A stretch of DNA of 64,000 bases from Halichondria panicea (Eukaryota > Porifera > Demospongiae > Suberitida > Halichondriidae), in the NCBI RefSeq assembly GCF_963675165.1, contig NC_087392.1:1751001-1815000 (forward strand), given 5' to 3'. The notes under the pieces are model-generated. The model was not told where the DNA came from, searched no databases, and worked only from the letters and a program-made list of their open reading frames with translations. The position numbers and the translations under genes were made by a program. This document shows, one piece after another, positions 43,424-54,976 of this stretch (the stretch's first letter is position 1; each line of letters opens with the position of its first letter).

Positions 43424-44006
43424 GACTTTTCTCCAAGGAGAGGGGAGCAAACTCCAACACAAGGAATGGCTGTGAGAAAGAGATATGCATTACACAGTGG
43501 TGTGGTGTTTAGATCTTCACAAAATTACTCACTCGTTTTGTAACGCTGTCAGTGGGGCATGCTCCATAGAGGGTGACGATATGGTCGTGAGTTTGTAGGA
43601 GTGAGAGGGAGACCAACTGCACACAAGAGAGGCAGCTGTCTAAAACAAGCCTTATACTATAGACTCACTACTGTATGTATTGCATATCTGATCACTGACC
43701 TCTGGAGAGAATCCACACTTACGGTCAGCGGCACTGAAAACCTTGACTGCTACAACTTTGCCATTCCATTTGGCCTTTTTGACATCACCGAACTGACCTC
43801 TCGCGAAGAACTATGGTGTATGTGAGGTCATTAACCACACAGATCAAACTAGCTTCCAGCTACATGTATACTATTAAACAAGCAATGACACAGCCATGAG
43901 AACCTACCGTGTCTCCTTGGTCAAACTCAAGGTCCCTGAAGCTGATCTTTTTATACTTGATCTCTACCATGCTACTGGGGTTACTCTGTTTGTTACTCTC
44001 GCTCAT
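39279..44006 (-). CDS. MAP3K7: TAK1 / MAP3K7-like kinase
   Basis: MAP3K acting between TNF/IL-1/TLR or TGF-beta-type receptors and JNK/p38/NF-kB. Exon 1 (44006-43908) encodes MSESNKQSNPSSMVEIKYKK. ARGQFGDVKKAKWNGKVVAVKV (Gly loop and VAVK lysine), HDHIVTLYGACP, FLVLEFAPLSLE, ADHVMSWSYQMALGLEFIHG, HRDIKPSN, KYCDFGTAKK, GTIRYMAPEV and YTDRCDIFSYGIVLWEMLTR follow, down to NRPSVVEIRKKI; all catalytic residues are present. A disordered Ser/Pro/Gly region (41500-40780) leads to PELQPIIPNENNPRSMELYR, the counterpart of the region before the TAB2/3-binding coiled coil of human TAK1. Coiled-coil exons (39850-39755, 39360-39279) end the protein. The intron after LSLEKS opens in a long AC/GT tract. About thirteen exons; several joins are approximate. 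Confidence 0.88.
39474..39698. mobile_element. TACCGTA-family MITE, 225 bp
   Basis: TACCGTATAGCGCGAAAT at the left and ATTTCGCGCTATACGGTA at the right form near-perfect inverted ends. The interior has repeated CGAAA/TTTCG words. It lies in a TAK1 intron. Confidence 0.88.
40191..40285. mobile_element. Palindromic micro-element, 95 bp, 9-bp target duplication
   Basis: A near-perfect hairpin: TAGCCTCGTTCCCAGGCCGA..loop..TCGGCCTGGGAACGAGGCTA with 43-bp arms. The exact 9-mer AATGGAAGC lies at 40182-40190 and 40286-40294. It is in a TAK1 intron. Confidence 0.92.
43355..43420. repeat. (GT)33 microsatellite at a TAK1 splice donor
   Basis: A pure 66-bp tract. On the coding (minus) strand the intron starts GTACACAC.. 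right after the exon encoding LVLEFAPLSLE, so the donor abuts the repeat. Confidence 0.9.
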
Positions 44007-44106
44007 GATGGTGACAGTAGATTTGTTTCAGACAGGGTTTGTTTGCTGTTTCACTCTTTAGGAAAGGGTCGATACTTCATAAGAGCTATATCGATTGTAT
44101 TTTAAT

Positions 44107-44126
44107 GCGGCCTGGAATCGAGGCTA
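44107..44126. repeat. Single end of a palindromic micro-element
   Basis: GCGGCCTGGAATCGAGGCTA equals the right end of the 20789-20828 element; no left end is visible. Likely a truncated member, between TAK1 and the first MRH gene. Confidence 0.6.
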
Positions 44127-44231
44127 GAAAAGAGCCCCACCCCCAACATTTTGCAGAAATGGCGATAAGAACCGGCACACACACCACACAATTTAAAACT
44201 CACTACAAAACTATACAACAAAAAAGCAGTG

Positions 44232-46039
44232 TTATGCCTTGTCATAACCACGATTTTTGAAAGCAGATACGCATGGGGAGAAAGTGAAGAGAACACCGTC
44301 CTACAAATGGAAGAATTGCAGACATTAAATCACCTATGCTTTGACAAATAGGTAGTTACCTTAATTAGTAGTGGTAGAGCAAGCCAGAAAGCTTTGTGTG
44401 GAATGATGTCTGACCCTGCAGCGTTGTACTTGACCGTCATGATCACAGCTCCAATCACAAAGTATGTCACCAACGCACCTAGTAGCCTGCACATGCACGT
44501 ACACACACACACACAATAAGTGAAGCAGCTCGTAAAATGAATGTCACTCACAGAAAAATGATGACAATCCCTGCAATTCCTGCAATGCTCTCACCATCAC
44601 CACCATCACCACCACCACCAGCAGTAGGACAAACTTTATCTGATTTGATGCGGAAAACCTATATTGCAATCAAAATATAAAGTAGATACATTTGAACCAA
44701 GCTTTAACCATTAAATTTTGATCTCTGCATAAGTATAAGTGTTGCACTCACGTAACTCAGTTGCTTCACACTGTCTCCTGTAGTAGTAACCTGAGGCTCC
44801 CCGGTCACACTTTTGTCACAGTCCAGGTATACTCTTGTGTTTCTGGATAATACGATTAGCAAAACTGAAGGTACACGATGTAGCTATTGTGTTACATACT
44901 CACCTATTATCTGGTCCCGTGTAATAAACGTATGGTACTTTTGTGGTATCATCAATCCATATTTGCTCCTGAGCGTCAGCAACAGTGTAACTTGCTGATC
45001 CATCCGCTTGAGTTTGGCAAACCTGGAATAAATACCCAGACGATATATCTAGAACTATCTACACATGCAACTATATTATAGTTGCCTCGTCTGGATAATA
45101 TTATGCATAATAGCATGCAAGATAGGAACTTTTTTGTTATGACTTACAAATACTGCATTACATCCGCCATTAGTTGAGTCAAATGAATAGCAGGGATTCC
45201 AAGCATAGCTGTAACCCACAGGGTCAGTTATGCCACCGCTGAATCTGCATGAATGGGAAACACAAATTAACGAATGCATGCATGCTAATAAGTATTATTA
45301 TAGTAGCTGCATATTTACAGTGGAACAGATAATAGCCCATTGTCTGTTGTCACATACATGCATGGCGTGTGAGACAGATGGCCGGCCACACATTAATAAT
45401 AAAACTCATCCACTAATATTAAAGTAGACTATATTATTACATGCATGCAGTACGTACTTTCACCCGTTACTACCGTATAGCTGGTAGTTTCCGGGGACAA
45501 AATATTCGTGGTTTTCGTGGTTGGAACTCAGACCACGAATATTTTACCCACGAAAAACTACACACCATTTTTACGCACTTGCGTCAAAACTACACACAAT
45601 TTTTTACAGTGTACCTTCCTTACCTGCAGTGCAAGCAGCAACCACGAAAACATTATCCTGCTCAACCACGAATGTTTTGTCCCCGAAATCACCGACTATA
45701 CGGTATTATGTTGTTCAACTTATAGGGGCATGTAAGGCTCTTAGCTATACAAGATGAAAAAAAACAGTATTTCAACTGTCAACAACATGCAAGCTGTGTG
45801 CAAATTAAACAGCTCAGTATTTGGCAGGATTTAGATCTATATACTCACCTTGCAGTGCCATCTTGTTTGCCTAAGCCTGTAAGATCAATCACTCCCTGAC
45901 CATCAGGATGATTGCAGACACATCCAAGCTTGCCAATCATAGGTGCGCAGAGGGTTCCAGTAGGAGGATCTGGGTCTGCAAAAATGCATGCAGCTAAAGC
46001 TAACAGGATGACTGAGGTTCTTGAGAGCAACATGGTCAT
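44232..46039 (-). CDS. MRH-domain type I membrane protein, CD-MPR/ATG27-like (copy A)
   Basis: Likely lectin-type sorting receptor of the Golgi-endosome route. Seven exons: 46039-45850 (signal peptide; LCAPMIGKLGCVCNHPDGQG), about 45245-45150 (YSYAWNPCYSF..GGCNAVF), 45023-44907 (VCQTQADGSASYTV), 44843-44752 (YLDCDKSVTGEP), 44660-44553 (VCPTAGGGGDGG, start of the membrane span), 44487-44361 and 44301-44232. The Cys layout and NPC motif fit a mannose-6-phosphate receptor homology domain. The membrane-proximal tail YNAAGSDIIPHKAFW..LPLLIKDGVLFTF closely resembles the tail of cation-dependent mannose-6-phosphate receptors (GAKGMEQFPHLAFW..DGCDF). Whether it binds mannose-6-phosphate is unknown. 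Copy B follows upstream in the same orientation. Confidence 0.78.
45471..45705. mobile_element. TACCGTA-family MITE, 235 bp
   Basis: TACCGTATAGC..GGGGACAAAATATTCGTGG at the left mirrors CCACGAATGTTTTGTCCCC..CTATACGGTA at the right. It lies in the first intron of MRH copy A. Same family as 14683-14900. Confidence 0.88.
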
Positions 46040-46255
46040 CTTCTCCTGGTATTTAACTGTCTGCTAAATCTGCATGCATGAGAAAAAAGATCCACCCCCT
46101 AAATCTATCTCACATGACTGCTAACACAATGCACAAATTTAATTATGAATACGAGTTCAACAACACATAAAGGCAGCTATAGCTACATGTATATATACAC
46201 AGTTTAAAAATAATGCCAACAGCAACACAATAGATTCTACATTCTACAGTTCAAT

Positions 46256-47890
46256 CTATGCCTTGTTATAGCCGCGGTTCTTCACAGCAGACAGACACGG
46301 GTTGAATGTAAACATAACTCCGTCCTGCAAACAGACAATCATCAGCCTTACATTCAATACCAGGTAGTTACCTTAATTAGTAGTGGTAGATCAAGCCAGA
46401 AAGCCTTGTGTGGAATGATGTCCGACCCTGCAGCGTTGTACTTGACCGCCATGATCACAGCTCCAATCACAAAATATGCTATCAGGGCAACTGGTAACCT
46501 GTAGGAATGGCATACCCTGCTTAGCAAACAACCAGCATGACGCTTAAATCCTTACAAGAATATCAACACTAGTCCCACAGGTCCTGCAATCGAGTCGTCT
46601 GAACCTCCACCCCCGCCCCCTGAAGCCCCAGGGCATAAACTAGCATGAGTCATTGTGAATTCCTGCAACAAAAGTCAATCAGCGATACATAATTATAGAT
46701 GTTTTAGTCTTAGATGTGCATCCAGGGTATGCATAAATAAATAAATAAATTTATTGTTAGATCAAAGGGAACGGTGTGCTAGCATAACATTGCATCAGAC
46801 TGATCCAGTGTCTAGGTGTAGGCATAGCGGTGACCACATGATCATGATGCCATGTATGGTTTTAAAAATGTGAAATGCAACAAATCAGTTACTGCAAGAG
46901 TGAAACACATTGGAGATATTGGCTCAGTGGTGGCGTTTGCCCTTGGGGCCTACATACTACTGAGCCAATATATCCCATGTGGCATGCACTTGTGGCTGTG
47001 TACTAGGAATCCGTGGATTATTATTTATTTTATGCCTCCTCACATAATGGAGAATTACTCCTGCACTGTCCCCCTTGACGTCCCACTTTGGGGTACCAGT
47101 TTCCGAAGTATCACACTCCAGATAGATTCTTGCAAATCTGAACACAATGAGATTATATAAAGTCATGTGTGTACTCGTAGTAGACAGCAATCGCATGCAC
47201 ACAATACTGTTTTGTCTTAGCAGCAACACTTAGTAGTATCCCAAATAGCTATCACAAAATCTATATATCTATACTAGCTAGTCCAATTAGCAAATTTGGG
47301 ATACACAATAATTATACGATACCTGTTTTGAGTGGTGTAGTAGAGGTAAACTTTATTATCAGTGTCTATGTAGATTTGTTCGGTTCCAGCATCAGCAATG
47401 TCATAAAATGCATTGTCAATATTTGGATCTCCTTGACAGATCTATAAATAATAATTATGGAGATAAGTGGGGGAGAATAAGGATGCAGCTTTCTCATCAC
47501 TTACAAATACGTTGGTGCACTCTCCACTTGCAGAGAAAGGAGTGCAAGGATTAATGCTGTAGGGGTAGCTATTTGGGTCAATCAGACCTGTGTACCTGAG
47601 AAACAATGCAAGAATCATGTCAGTGAAAGTGTTGATAACCACTGTTTTGGCTCCCTCTCACGAAGAAGACACCATGCTTCAATAAATAAATAGACTTACT
47701 TTGGAGTGCCATCAGAGTTAGCAAGTGGTCTGACGTCAATCTTCCCATCTGGATGGTCGCACACACACCCTGGTGCTCCAGCTACTGGAGGACACACTGT
47801 ACCAGTTGCTTGCCCAGACACCAACACAATCACCATTTGCAAGCAGCCCACTGCAAGCAGAGTCTTACATAATAGCTGTCTTGGCTTCAT
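46256..47890 (-). CDS. MRH-domain type I membrane protein (copy B)
   Basis: Second member of the CD-MPR/ATG27-like family and the intact member of the duplicated pair B/C. The ATG at 47890 begins MKPRQLLCKTLLAVGC (signal peptide), then VCPPVAGAPGCVCDHPDG. Further exons: TGLIDPNSYPYSINPCTPF..ECTNVF (about 47597-47503), VCQGDPNIDNAFYDIAD (47440-47325), ARIYLECDTSETGTPKWDVK (47137-47050), MTHASLCPGASGGGGGGSD (46661-46557), IAYFVIGAVIMAVKYN..SDIIPHKAFW (46499-46372) and DGVMFTFNPCLSAVKNRGYN ending at a TAG at 46256. All seven exons are open and match copy A in phase and length. It starts head-to-head with the broken coiled-coil copy. Confidence 0.78.
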
Positions 47891-48071
47891 TATTATTTCT
47901 GGTCAGTTTTTGTGAAAAATGTAACTCTAGCTTGTTTTGGTACGAGCCCCTCCCCTCTTTATTGCGGTCACATGCCTGTTTGTGGTCAAATTAATAGTAA
48001 TTAGTGGTCACATGGTGTTCGACCTTTTCAACCCGGCAAACTTGAAAGTCTGTTACTGTACTAGACTGTAC

Positions 48072-48137
48072 TAGTCTCGAATACCCGCCTCAACCTAAAA
48101 GCTTGAGCTTTTAGGTTGAGGCGGGTATTCGAGACTA
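48072..48137. mobile_element. Palindromic micro-element, 66 bp, 9-bp target duplication
   Basis: A perfect palindrome from TAGTCTCGAATACCCGCC to GGCGGGTATTCGAGACTA with a 2-bp centre. The exact 9-mer AGACTGTAC occupies 48063-48071 and 48138-48146. It is absent from the matching site of block 2 (about 52660), so it moved in after the segmental duplication or was lost cleanly. Confidence 0.93.
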
Positions 48138-48209
48138 AGACTGTACCATTCAAGGCCATGTGCCACTGTTGCTGCTATTAAAGGTTGACTACAGAGGACT
48201 ACCCTAGAG

Positions 48210-50258
48210 ATGAGTTACAGCACCAGTGACACAGAAGCTGGACTTCCTGGGGGAATTTCAGGTCAAGATTCTCTCTCTACTCGACTGATACTGAGGAGCA
48301 GGTATCCACGGCAATGCATCATGAAACCACTCTATATGATATATATCCTCCTCAGGTAGTGTCAGTGAACCGAGGTCTGGACAGATGTGCTGCTCTGCTT
48401 AAAACCCTCCTAACTCCAGACAAAGATGGTAACTAGGGGGCGGGGCATAATCATCTTCTATCTCTCGCCTCTCTCTCTGCTGCAGGTGGCCAAGCAGAGG
48501 AGGACAGTTAAGATAGCCAGGATAACTGCAATGGCGGAGACAAGGGCAAAGAGAATCATCCACCAAATGCTCTCTCCAGCAAGCTCACTACTTTGAAAAC
48601 AACTGGCCAAAGCTCCGCCAAGGTTATTGCATAATTTCTATAATACTAACATACCCCTCCTCACTCCAGACTGTCCACTCAGAGGGTCAGAAGCACACCC
48701 ATCTTCACGCCTGCTCCACACCCATCAGACCACCCCCTGTGCCGAGGGCCCTCAACGATCCAGTCAACCAACTACCCACTGACAGAACCACTCAAGACAT
48801 CACTGGACAACTAGTCATAAAAATTGACCACCAACAACAAGAGTAAGTAAAATGACATATAAGGTTTATATAATTGCAGTGCTTTACTCTGTATTAACGT
48901 TAATGCAAGCTGCCCTTGTAATGCACAAAACAAAATGAAAAGTGTTCTCTAAGTAGTCCATTATCCACTTAGAGATGGCCGAGTTGTGACGTTTGGTCAG
49001 CAAAAGGAGATTGGCAAAAGAAGAACCAAGAGAGCTCATCAAAGGCTTCAAAGGCTACAAACTAAGCCAAGAAAACCGTTTGTTGTGTCGAGGAACCCAC
49101 CTAAGACAAGGCCTCAGATTGAGGTCAGAACAAATACACATTCTGCATTGGTAATCACTTCCTCAAGTTCAACTGCTAAGCCATCGACTAGGGTATTTAT
49201 TCTTTAAACCTAGCGCAAAGAATTGAAAGAGAAGGCAGCTCACTTGGAGACAGAGCTGTCCACAGTCAGGAAAGGTGTGTGTATTGCCCAAATGCACTGT
49301 TATGGAAACCATGTGTCATTAATGGAATGCCAGGCTTGTGTTTTGTACATATTTGCAGTATGAATTCCAGTGAATTTGGTGACCTTATTATCCATCACTA
49401 GTTGACAATATCATTCACTCCAATGCATCATCAAGTGATTACCTCACTTCCTACCTATACCCCTCCCTCCCTCCCCCCTTCTTATTGTAGGGAGTCTTGG
49501 ATTCCCTGATCGTCTGTCAGAGGTCCAGTGCTCCATAGAGAGGGCTCAGGAGGAGCTGGACATGATATGGGTAACCATTGCTGAGAAAGACACACAGCTG
49601 CTGCATGCACATGACCAACTTCTGTGAGTTAATTTTACTTTACTATTAACTTTTGTACTATTACTCTTGTCCGATGTCTCACACACACACACTTTACACA
49701 CAGAGGATTGAGACAGTGTTTTGCACATGTTCTGGCAGGATTGAAACCGGTGGACAGTTGCAAGTCATGTGATCACACTCATCTATCACGTGACAACGGG
49801 TATGAACTATCCTCCCAACTGGTGGACAAGCTTCAATCTTTGGTCAACGATGGAAATGTGGAAAGGTGAGTGTAGTATGAAGAATTGTACGGTATGTGAT
49901 GTCGTTTATAATTATGTGGTACAAACACTGTCACACATTACCTTGAGGTGCTTTAGTTTGGATGCAACATTCGCACTTTTGCATTTTGTAGCCGCATAGA
50001 GACCTCTTTCATGTGCTAAGTTTATTACAATATTCTTTTCTTCAGGTTTCTACTGGAAGTGGCACTCACGACGACACGGCTGGTGGGAACAGCAACAACT
50101 GCTCAGACACCCAACTCTACACTACCGGAGGCAGAACTAGGTACAATACAGTACAAACTCTGTCTCGAACCCAGTCATCACCCCCCTCAACCTGTCGTTT
50201 GAACTCCACCCCCTACCTCAACCCACTGTACCGCCTGATTATAATCATATCACAGTAA
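48210..50258 (+). pseudogene. Broken copy of the coiled-coil gene at 52813-56788
   Basis: The start MSYSTSDTEAGLPGG aligns with the intact copy's MSCNSTSDTETGLPGG, but one base is missing near 48255 (shorter G/T runs), which shifts frame and soon ends the protein. Exons 2 and 3 are retained (48485-48620, 48670-48842). Exon 4 (from about 48975) starts normally (FGQQKEIGKRRTKRAHQRL) and has a small RLQ insertion; then two internal deletions remove its second half and several following exons, joining directly to LKEKAAHLETELSTV near 49213. Later exons GLRQCFAHVLAGLKPVD and a partial last exon remain; the 3' end is cut at about 50240. Confidence 0.85.
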
Positions 50259-50439
50259 ATGCAATGAACAATTATCATAGAGTCACTATAATTATTTCAT
50301 AACTTATGAGCAGAATAATTAATGTGCAAACATTGATAGTACCTTGTGAATTTTTTTGTCACCATAAGGTATTATGGTTGAGGGTTCAACACACACAAAC
50401 GGCTTTAAAAGGTGAAGATTACAGTTTAAATCTTCTCTA

Positions 50440-52007
50440 TGCCTTGTCCTCACAGCAGAGAATGTAAATCCATCCTACAAAGAGACAATCATCAGCCTTA
50501 ATGCCTTCACTACCAACTAATTACCTTTGTAGTGAGTGATAGAGCAAGCCAGAAAGCCTTCTGTCAACCCTATAGCTTGTTACGCTCCAACAAATTTATA
50601 TGCTATCAGGACACTAACCTGTTACTAGGGATGGCATACCGCTTAGCAATGACCAGCATGAAGCCTAAGTCCTTACGAGAAAATGGTTATCAACACTAAT
50701 TCTAAAATGTCCTTGTGAGGACCAGTTCAAGATTTAGAGTATAAGCTACTTAGATAGTTAGAGAACGTTACGATATTCACTTTTCACAGTCAATTTGATG
50801 GTAGCTAGACAGATATTATTGACTTTGTGGTACAAAAACCGCTGTTAACGGCCTAAGATGTAGTAAAGCAAGTAACTAGACAAGCCTATAGTTATACTAG
50901 TACTATAATAGTTAGCCACAATTATAGTAAATATAGTGTTCAGCGTCTCGTGACTAGTCGTGAGGCAGTGTCCTCACAGTCCTTTAATCTCGTTTGAGCC
51001 TCCACCCCGGCCCCTGAATCCCCCAGGGCATACACTAGCATGTTTCATTGTGAATTCCTGCAACAAAAAAACCAATCAGTGATATGCCAATCATATGTGC
51101 ATCAGGACAAAGCGTAGTCATACTCCCATCAATTACGTTGTAATGCAGTGGTGTAGGAAGCAGGGGGAGCCCCCTTTATATATTAAATAAACGACCCCCC
51201 TTACGCCACTGTAATGTAGTATGCAGTAAGCATCCATACAAATTAACTTTTGGCCTAGCTCCTCACATAATGGAGAACTACTGCACTGTCCCCCTTGATG
51301 TCCCACTGTGGTGTACCAGTAACCGATTTATCACACTCCAGATAGATTTTTGCAAATCTGAACACAATGAGATTATAATTATAAAGTCATGTGTGTACTT
51401 GTAGTAGATTGCAATCACATGCACACAATACTGCTTTGTATTGGCAATATAAAAATGTTATCAGAAATAAAGTCGGAATATACAATACCTGACTGAAGTG
51501 GTGTAGTAGAGGTAAACTTTATTATCAGTGTCTATGTAGATTTTTTCGGTGCCATTATCAGCAATGCTATAAAATTCACCGGCAATATGTGGATCTCCTT
51601 GACAGATCTATAATTATGGAGATAAGTGGGGGAGATTAATGAGAATGAGGATGCAACTTTCTCATCACTTACAAATACGTTGGTGCACCCTCCCTTTACA
51701 GAGAAAGGAGTGCAAGGATTAATGCTGTAGGGGTACTTATTTGGGTCAGTCAGATTTGTGTACCTGAAAAGCAATGCAAGAATAATGTCAGTCCATGCTG
51801 TAATAAAAATTACTTTGGAGTGCCATCAGAGTTAGCAAGTGGTCTGACGTCAATCTTCCCATCCGGATGGTCACACACACACCCTGGTGCTCCAGCTACT
51901 GGAGGACACACTTTGCCAGTTGGTTGCCCAGACACCAACACAATCACCATTTGCAAGCAGCCCACTGCAAGCAGAGTCTTACATAATAGCTGTCTTGGCT
52001 TCATCAT
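50440..52007 (-). pseudogene. MRH copy C: ectodomain exons open, membrane and tail exons decayed
   Basis: Exons 1-4 match copy B closely and are open: MMKPRQLLCKTLLAVGC..VCPPVAGAPGCVC (52007-51815), TNLTDPNKYPYSINPC (about 51765-51672), DPHIAGEFYSIADNG (51605-51492) and AKIYLECDKSVTGTPQWDIK (about 51358-51264). Exon 5 (from 51057) begins EFTMKHASVCPGG but meets a TGA at 50974 before the membrane span. Relics of the membrane/tail exons survive at about 50520-50640 and 50430-50480 with many changes. It is either a pseudogene or a gene now making a short secreted ectodomain. A 66-bp CAGTGGTGTAGG element sits in its intron (51146-51211). Confidence 0.72.
51146..51211. mobile_element. 66-bp MITE with CAGTGGTGTAGG ends
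   Basis: CAGTGGTGTAGGAAG..CTTACGCCACTG inverted ends, flanked by TAATG on both sides (51141-51145, 51212-51216). Similar ends to the element at 61176-61318. Confidence 0.75.
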
Positions 52008-52812
52008 TATTGCTGGTCAGTTTTGCGAAAATGTGTAGCTTAATTATAATAGTATTATTATTATACATGTAGCGGTAAGAGCCCCTCCCTCTTTAGTGTG
52101 GTCACATGCCTGTTTGTGGGGGACAGGGTAGTTCTAGTCTGGACCCAGACCACTCCCTTGCACGTGATCTGACATGTGCCAGGGAGAGGTCTGGCATTTT
52201 TCTTGGTTCAGTGTCAAAAATTTGACATCTCCAATCAGATTCTCAAGAATGCAATTAAACTGTCACATGATTCCACTTCACAGAGGAGGTTGATAGTACT
52301 TGACCTTTGTCATTTTTAAAACTATGCCAGTAGGCAATGGCTAACTTAAATTCCGGTATACATCAACTAAAAATGTTATTTCAAGTACAGAAAATCTTTC
52401 TAAATCTGTACGGGAGTAGAGATAATAGCCAACCAGTTTTAGCATTGTCACCACGCCCATTTCCGCCACGCCCATTTTTGACTGTCTGAAAAGTGACTCT
52501 ATTTGCCAGACTCTCTCCCCGGAAGGAGTCTGGCCTTGAGACAGGTAGTTCAGCGGAGTCCAACCCAGTCCAACCACTGGTGGCGAAGTGTGGTTGGACT
52601 CCGCCCCAACTAGGGCCAGGGTCATTGTGTTTGACCTTTTCAACCGGTAAACTCAAAAGCTGAAAAGTACAAGTGGTATTATATATCTATTGGCCATAAT
52701 TATGGCCTGGTGGCATGCAGAAGGAACTAGCTGCTTGCATTAGCCATAGCCATAGCCCACCGTTGCTATTAAACTTTAATTTAAAGGTTGACTACAGAGG
52801 ACTATCCTAGAG

Positions 52813-54929
52813 ATGAGTTGCAACAGCACCAGTGACACAGAAACTGGACTTCCTGGGGGGAATTTTGAGTCAAAATTCTCTCTCTACTCGACTGATACCG
52901 AGGAGCAGGTATCCACGGCAATGCATCATGAAACCACTCTATATGATATATATCCTCCTCAGGTAGCATCAGTGAACCGAGGTCTGGACAGGTGTGCTGC
53001 TCTGCTCAAAACCCTCCTAACTCCAGACAAAGATGGTAACTAGGGGGCGGGGCATAATCATATCCTATCTCTCGCCTCTCTCTCTGCTGCAGGTGGCCAA
53101 GCAGAGGAGGACAGTCAAGATAACCAGGATAACTGCAATGGCGGAGACAAGGGCAAAGAGAATCATCCACCAAATGCTCTCTCCAGCAAGCTCACTACTT
53201 TGAAAACAACTGGCCAAAGCTCCGCCAAGGTTATTGCATAATTTCTATAATACTAACATACCCCTCCTCACTCCAGACTGTCCACTCAGAGGGTCAGAAG
53301 CACACCCATCCTCACGCCTGCTCCACACCCCTCAGACCACCCCCTGTGCCGAGGGCCCTCAACGATCCAGTCAACCAACTACCCACTGACAGAACTACTC
53401 AAGACACCACTGGACAACCAGTCATAAAAGTTGACAACCAACAACAAGAGTAAGTAAAACAGCTTACAAAGTACATTCATTTAAGGGCAGTACTCTGATT
53501 AACGTTAATGCAAGCTGCCTATATAATGTACAACAATTCAAAGAAATTTTTCCCCACTGACTAGAGGTGGCCGAGTTGTGACATTTGGTCAACAAAAGGA
53601 GATTGGCAAAAGAAGAACCAAGAGAGCTCATCGAAGGCTACAAACTGAGCCAAGAAAACCGTTTGTTGTGTCGAGGAACCCACCCAAGACAAGACCTCAG
53701 ATTGAGGTCAGAACCAGGCCCTCTCGTCACCATCCTACACACACGGCCACTGGAGGGAAGCCTGGAGCCTCAGTCAAACACTCTACCTTGACCAAGATGT
53801 CTCCTTCAGTAACAACTACCCACCATCACAACAACACTGAAACTCCACCAAAGTATTCGTACCCACTGTATGCTCCTCTACCGTATCTCTCCTACATACC
53901 GTACCCACCCACTTCCTCATCACCACATCCACCCTCTGCCCTGTCAGCAACAAGTAAGATAGGTCCCCCTCCACCTTGGTTATCATGCTTCCCTCTTCTC
54001 AATGGATGGATATCCAATGGCAACAAATTGACTACCTCCACACCTACTACTTCTGTCTCCAATGGCCCTGTGATGTTTGTCCCTGTTCCCATACAGCAAG
54101 GAACATTAGAAGAACCTACAAACAATGTTCATCCAGCTACAACTATCATGCAATCATCTTCAAGTGCTGCAACTTCCAAGACAATTGCAAGAACGGATAC
54201 ACACTCTGTATTGGTAACCACTTCCTCAAGCTCAACTGTTAAGCCATCGACTGTGGGGGGTGAACAGAGACGCTGCAGCTCTGCTCCTCTGACAAGACCC
54301 CCAGCTGAGAGTGTTCATGGTGTGAGGGAGATGGAGAAATGTTTGATGATGGAGATTGCTAATATCGAGCAGGGATTAGCATCAACAGGTACAGCTGTGT
54401 ATATCGTACTTAGTTCTCATTGAAGTTTAAGTTCCTCAATCTAGTGGTAGGCTAGGAGGTATTCACTGCCCAAGCAGGCGAATATTAATTGACAAGGTTT
54501 TGTAGATAGATAGATAGACGTGCAGTACATACACTGCACTAAGGGTGAACCTTACACTCTGTTTGTATCAGGTCACTCTGAGTTGACCTCTTGCCTGGAC
54601 CGCCTGAAGAGCTGTGTGCCCGAGCAGTGTAGGCAACTGGAGAACCCTCTCCCAACTCTCTCCTCTCATTGGATGCGGCAAACCGAACAGCTAGAGCAAG
54701 AGAAGGCACAGCTGTTACAGTAAGACGGAATTCCCCTAAGCTTGACTCATACAAGCTGCTTGCACATGGCATGTACTAACCATACAGTACATATTGTCTC
54801 TCTTAGACGAGTGATACAGAGTGAGTATGCTTACTCGGAGGCTATGGGACAGTTAGAGCTAGCCACGAAGGAGAGGAGCTCCTTTCACGACCTAGGTAGG
54901 ATGATTTTGGTTGTATCTCATTTTAACCC

Positions 54930-54976
<47 letters not shown>

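Larger units (their letters stand above)
46150..50240. repeat. Segmental duplication, block 1
   Basis: Contains MRH copy B (-) and the broken coiled-coil gene (+), in the same order and orientation as block 2 (50385-56520). Long near-identical stretches, for example the MRH exon-1 zone 47700-47890 with 51810-52007 and 48360-48850 with 52960-53450, show a recent event. Block 1 stops inside the last exon of the coiled-coil gene. Confidence 0.88.

Noticed and set aside
43970-44330. Short frames between TAK1 and MRH copy A
   Set aside because: Arise from UTR and intron sequence plus the end of a palindromic element; no coding signs.
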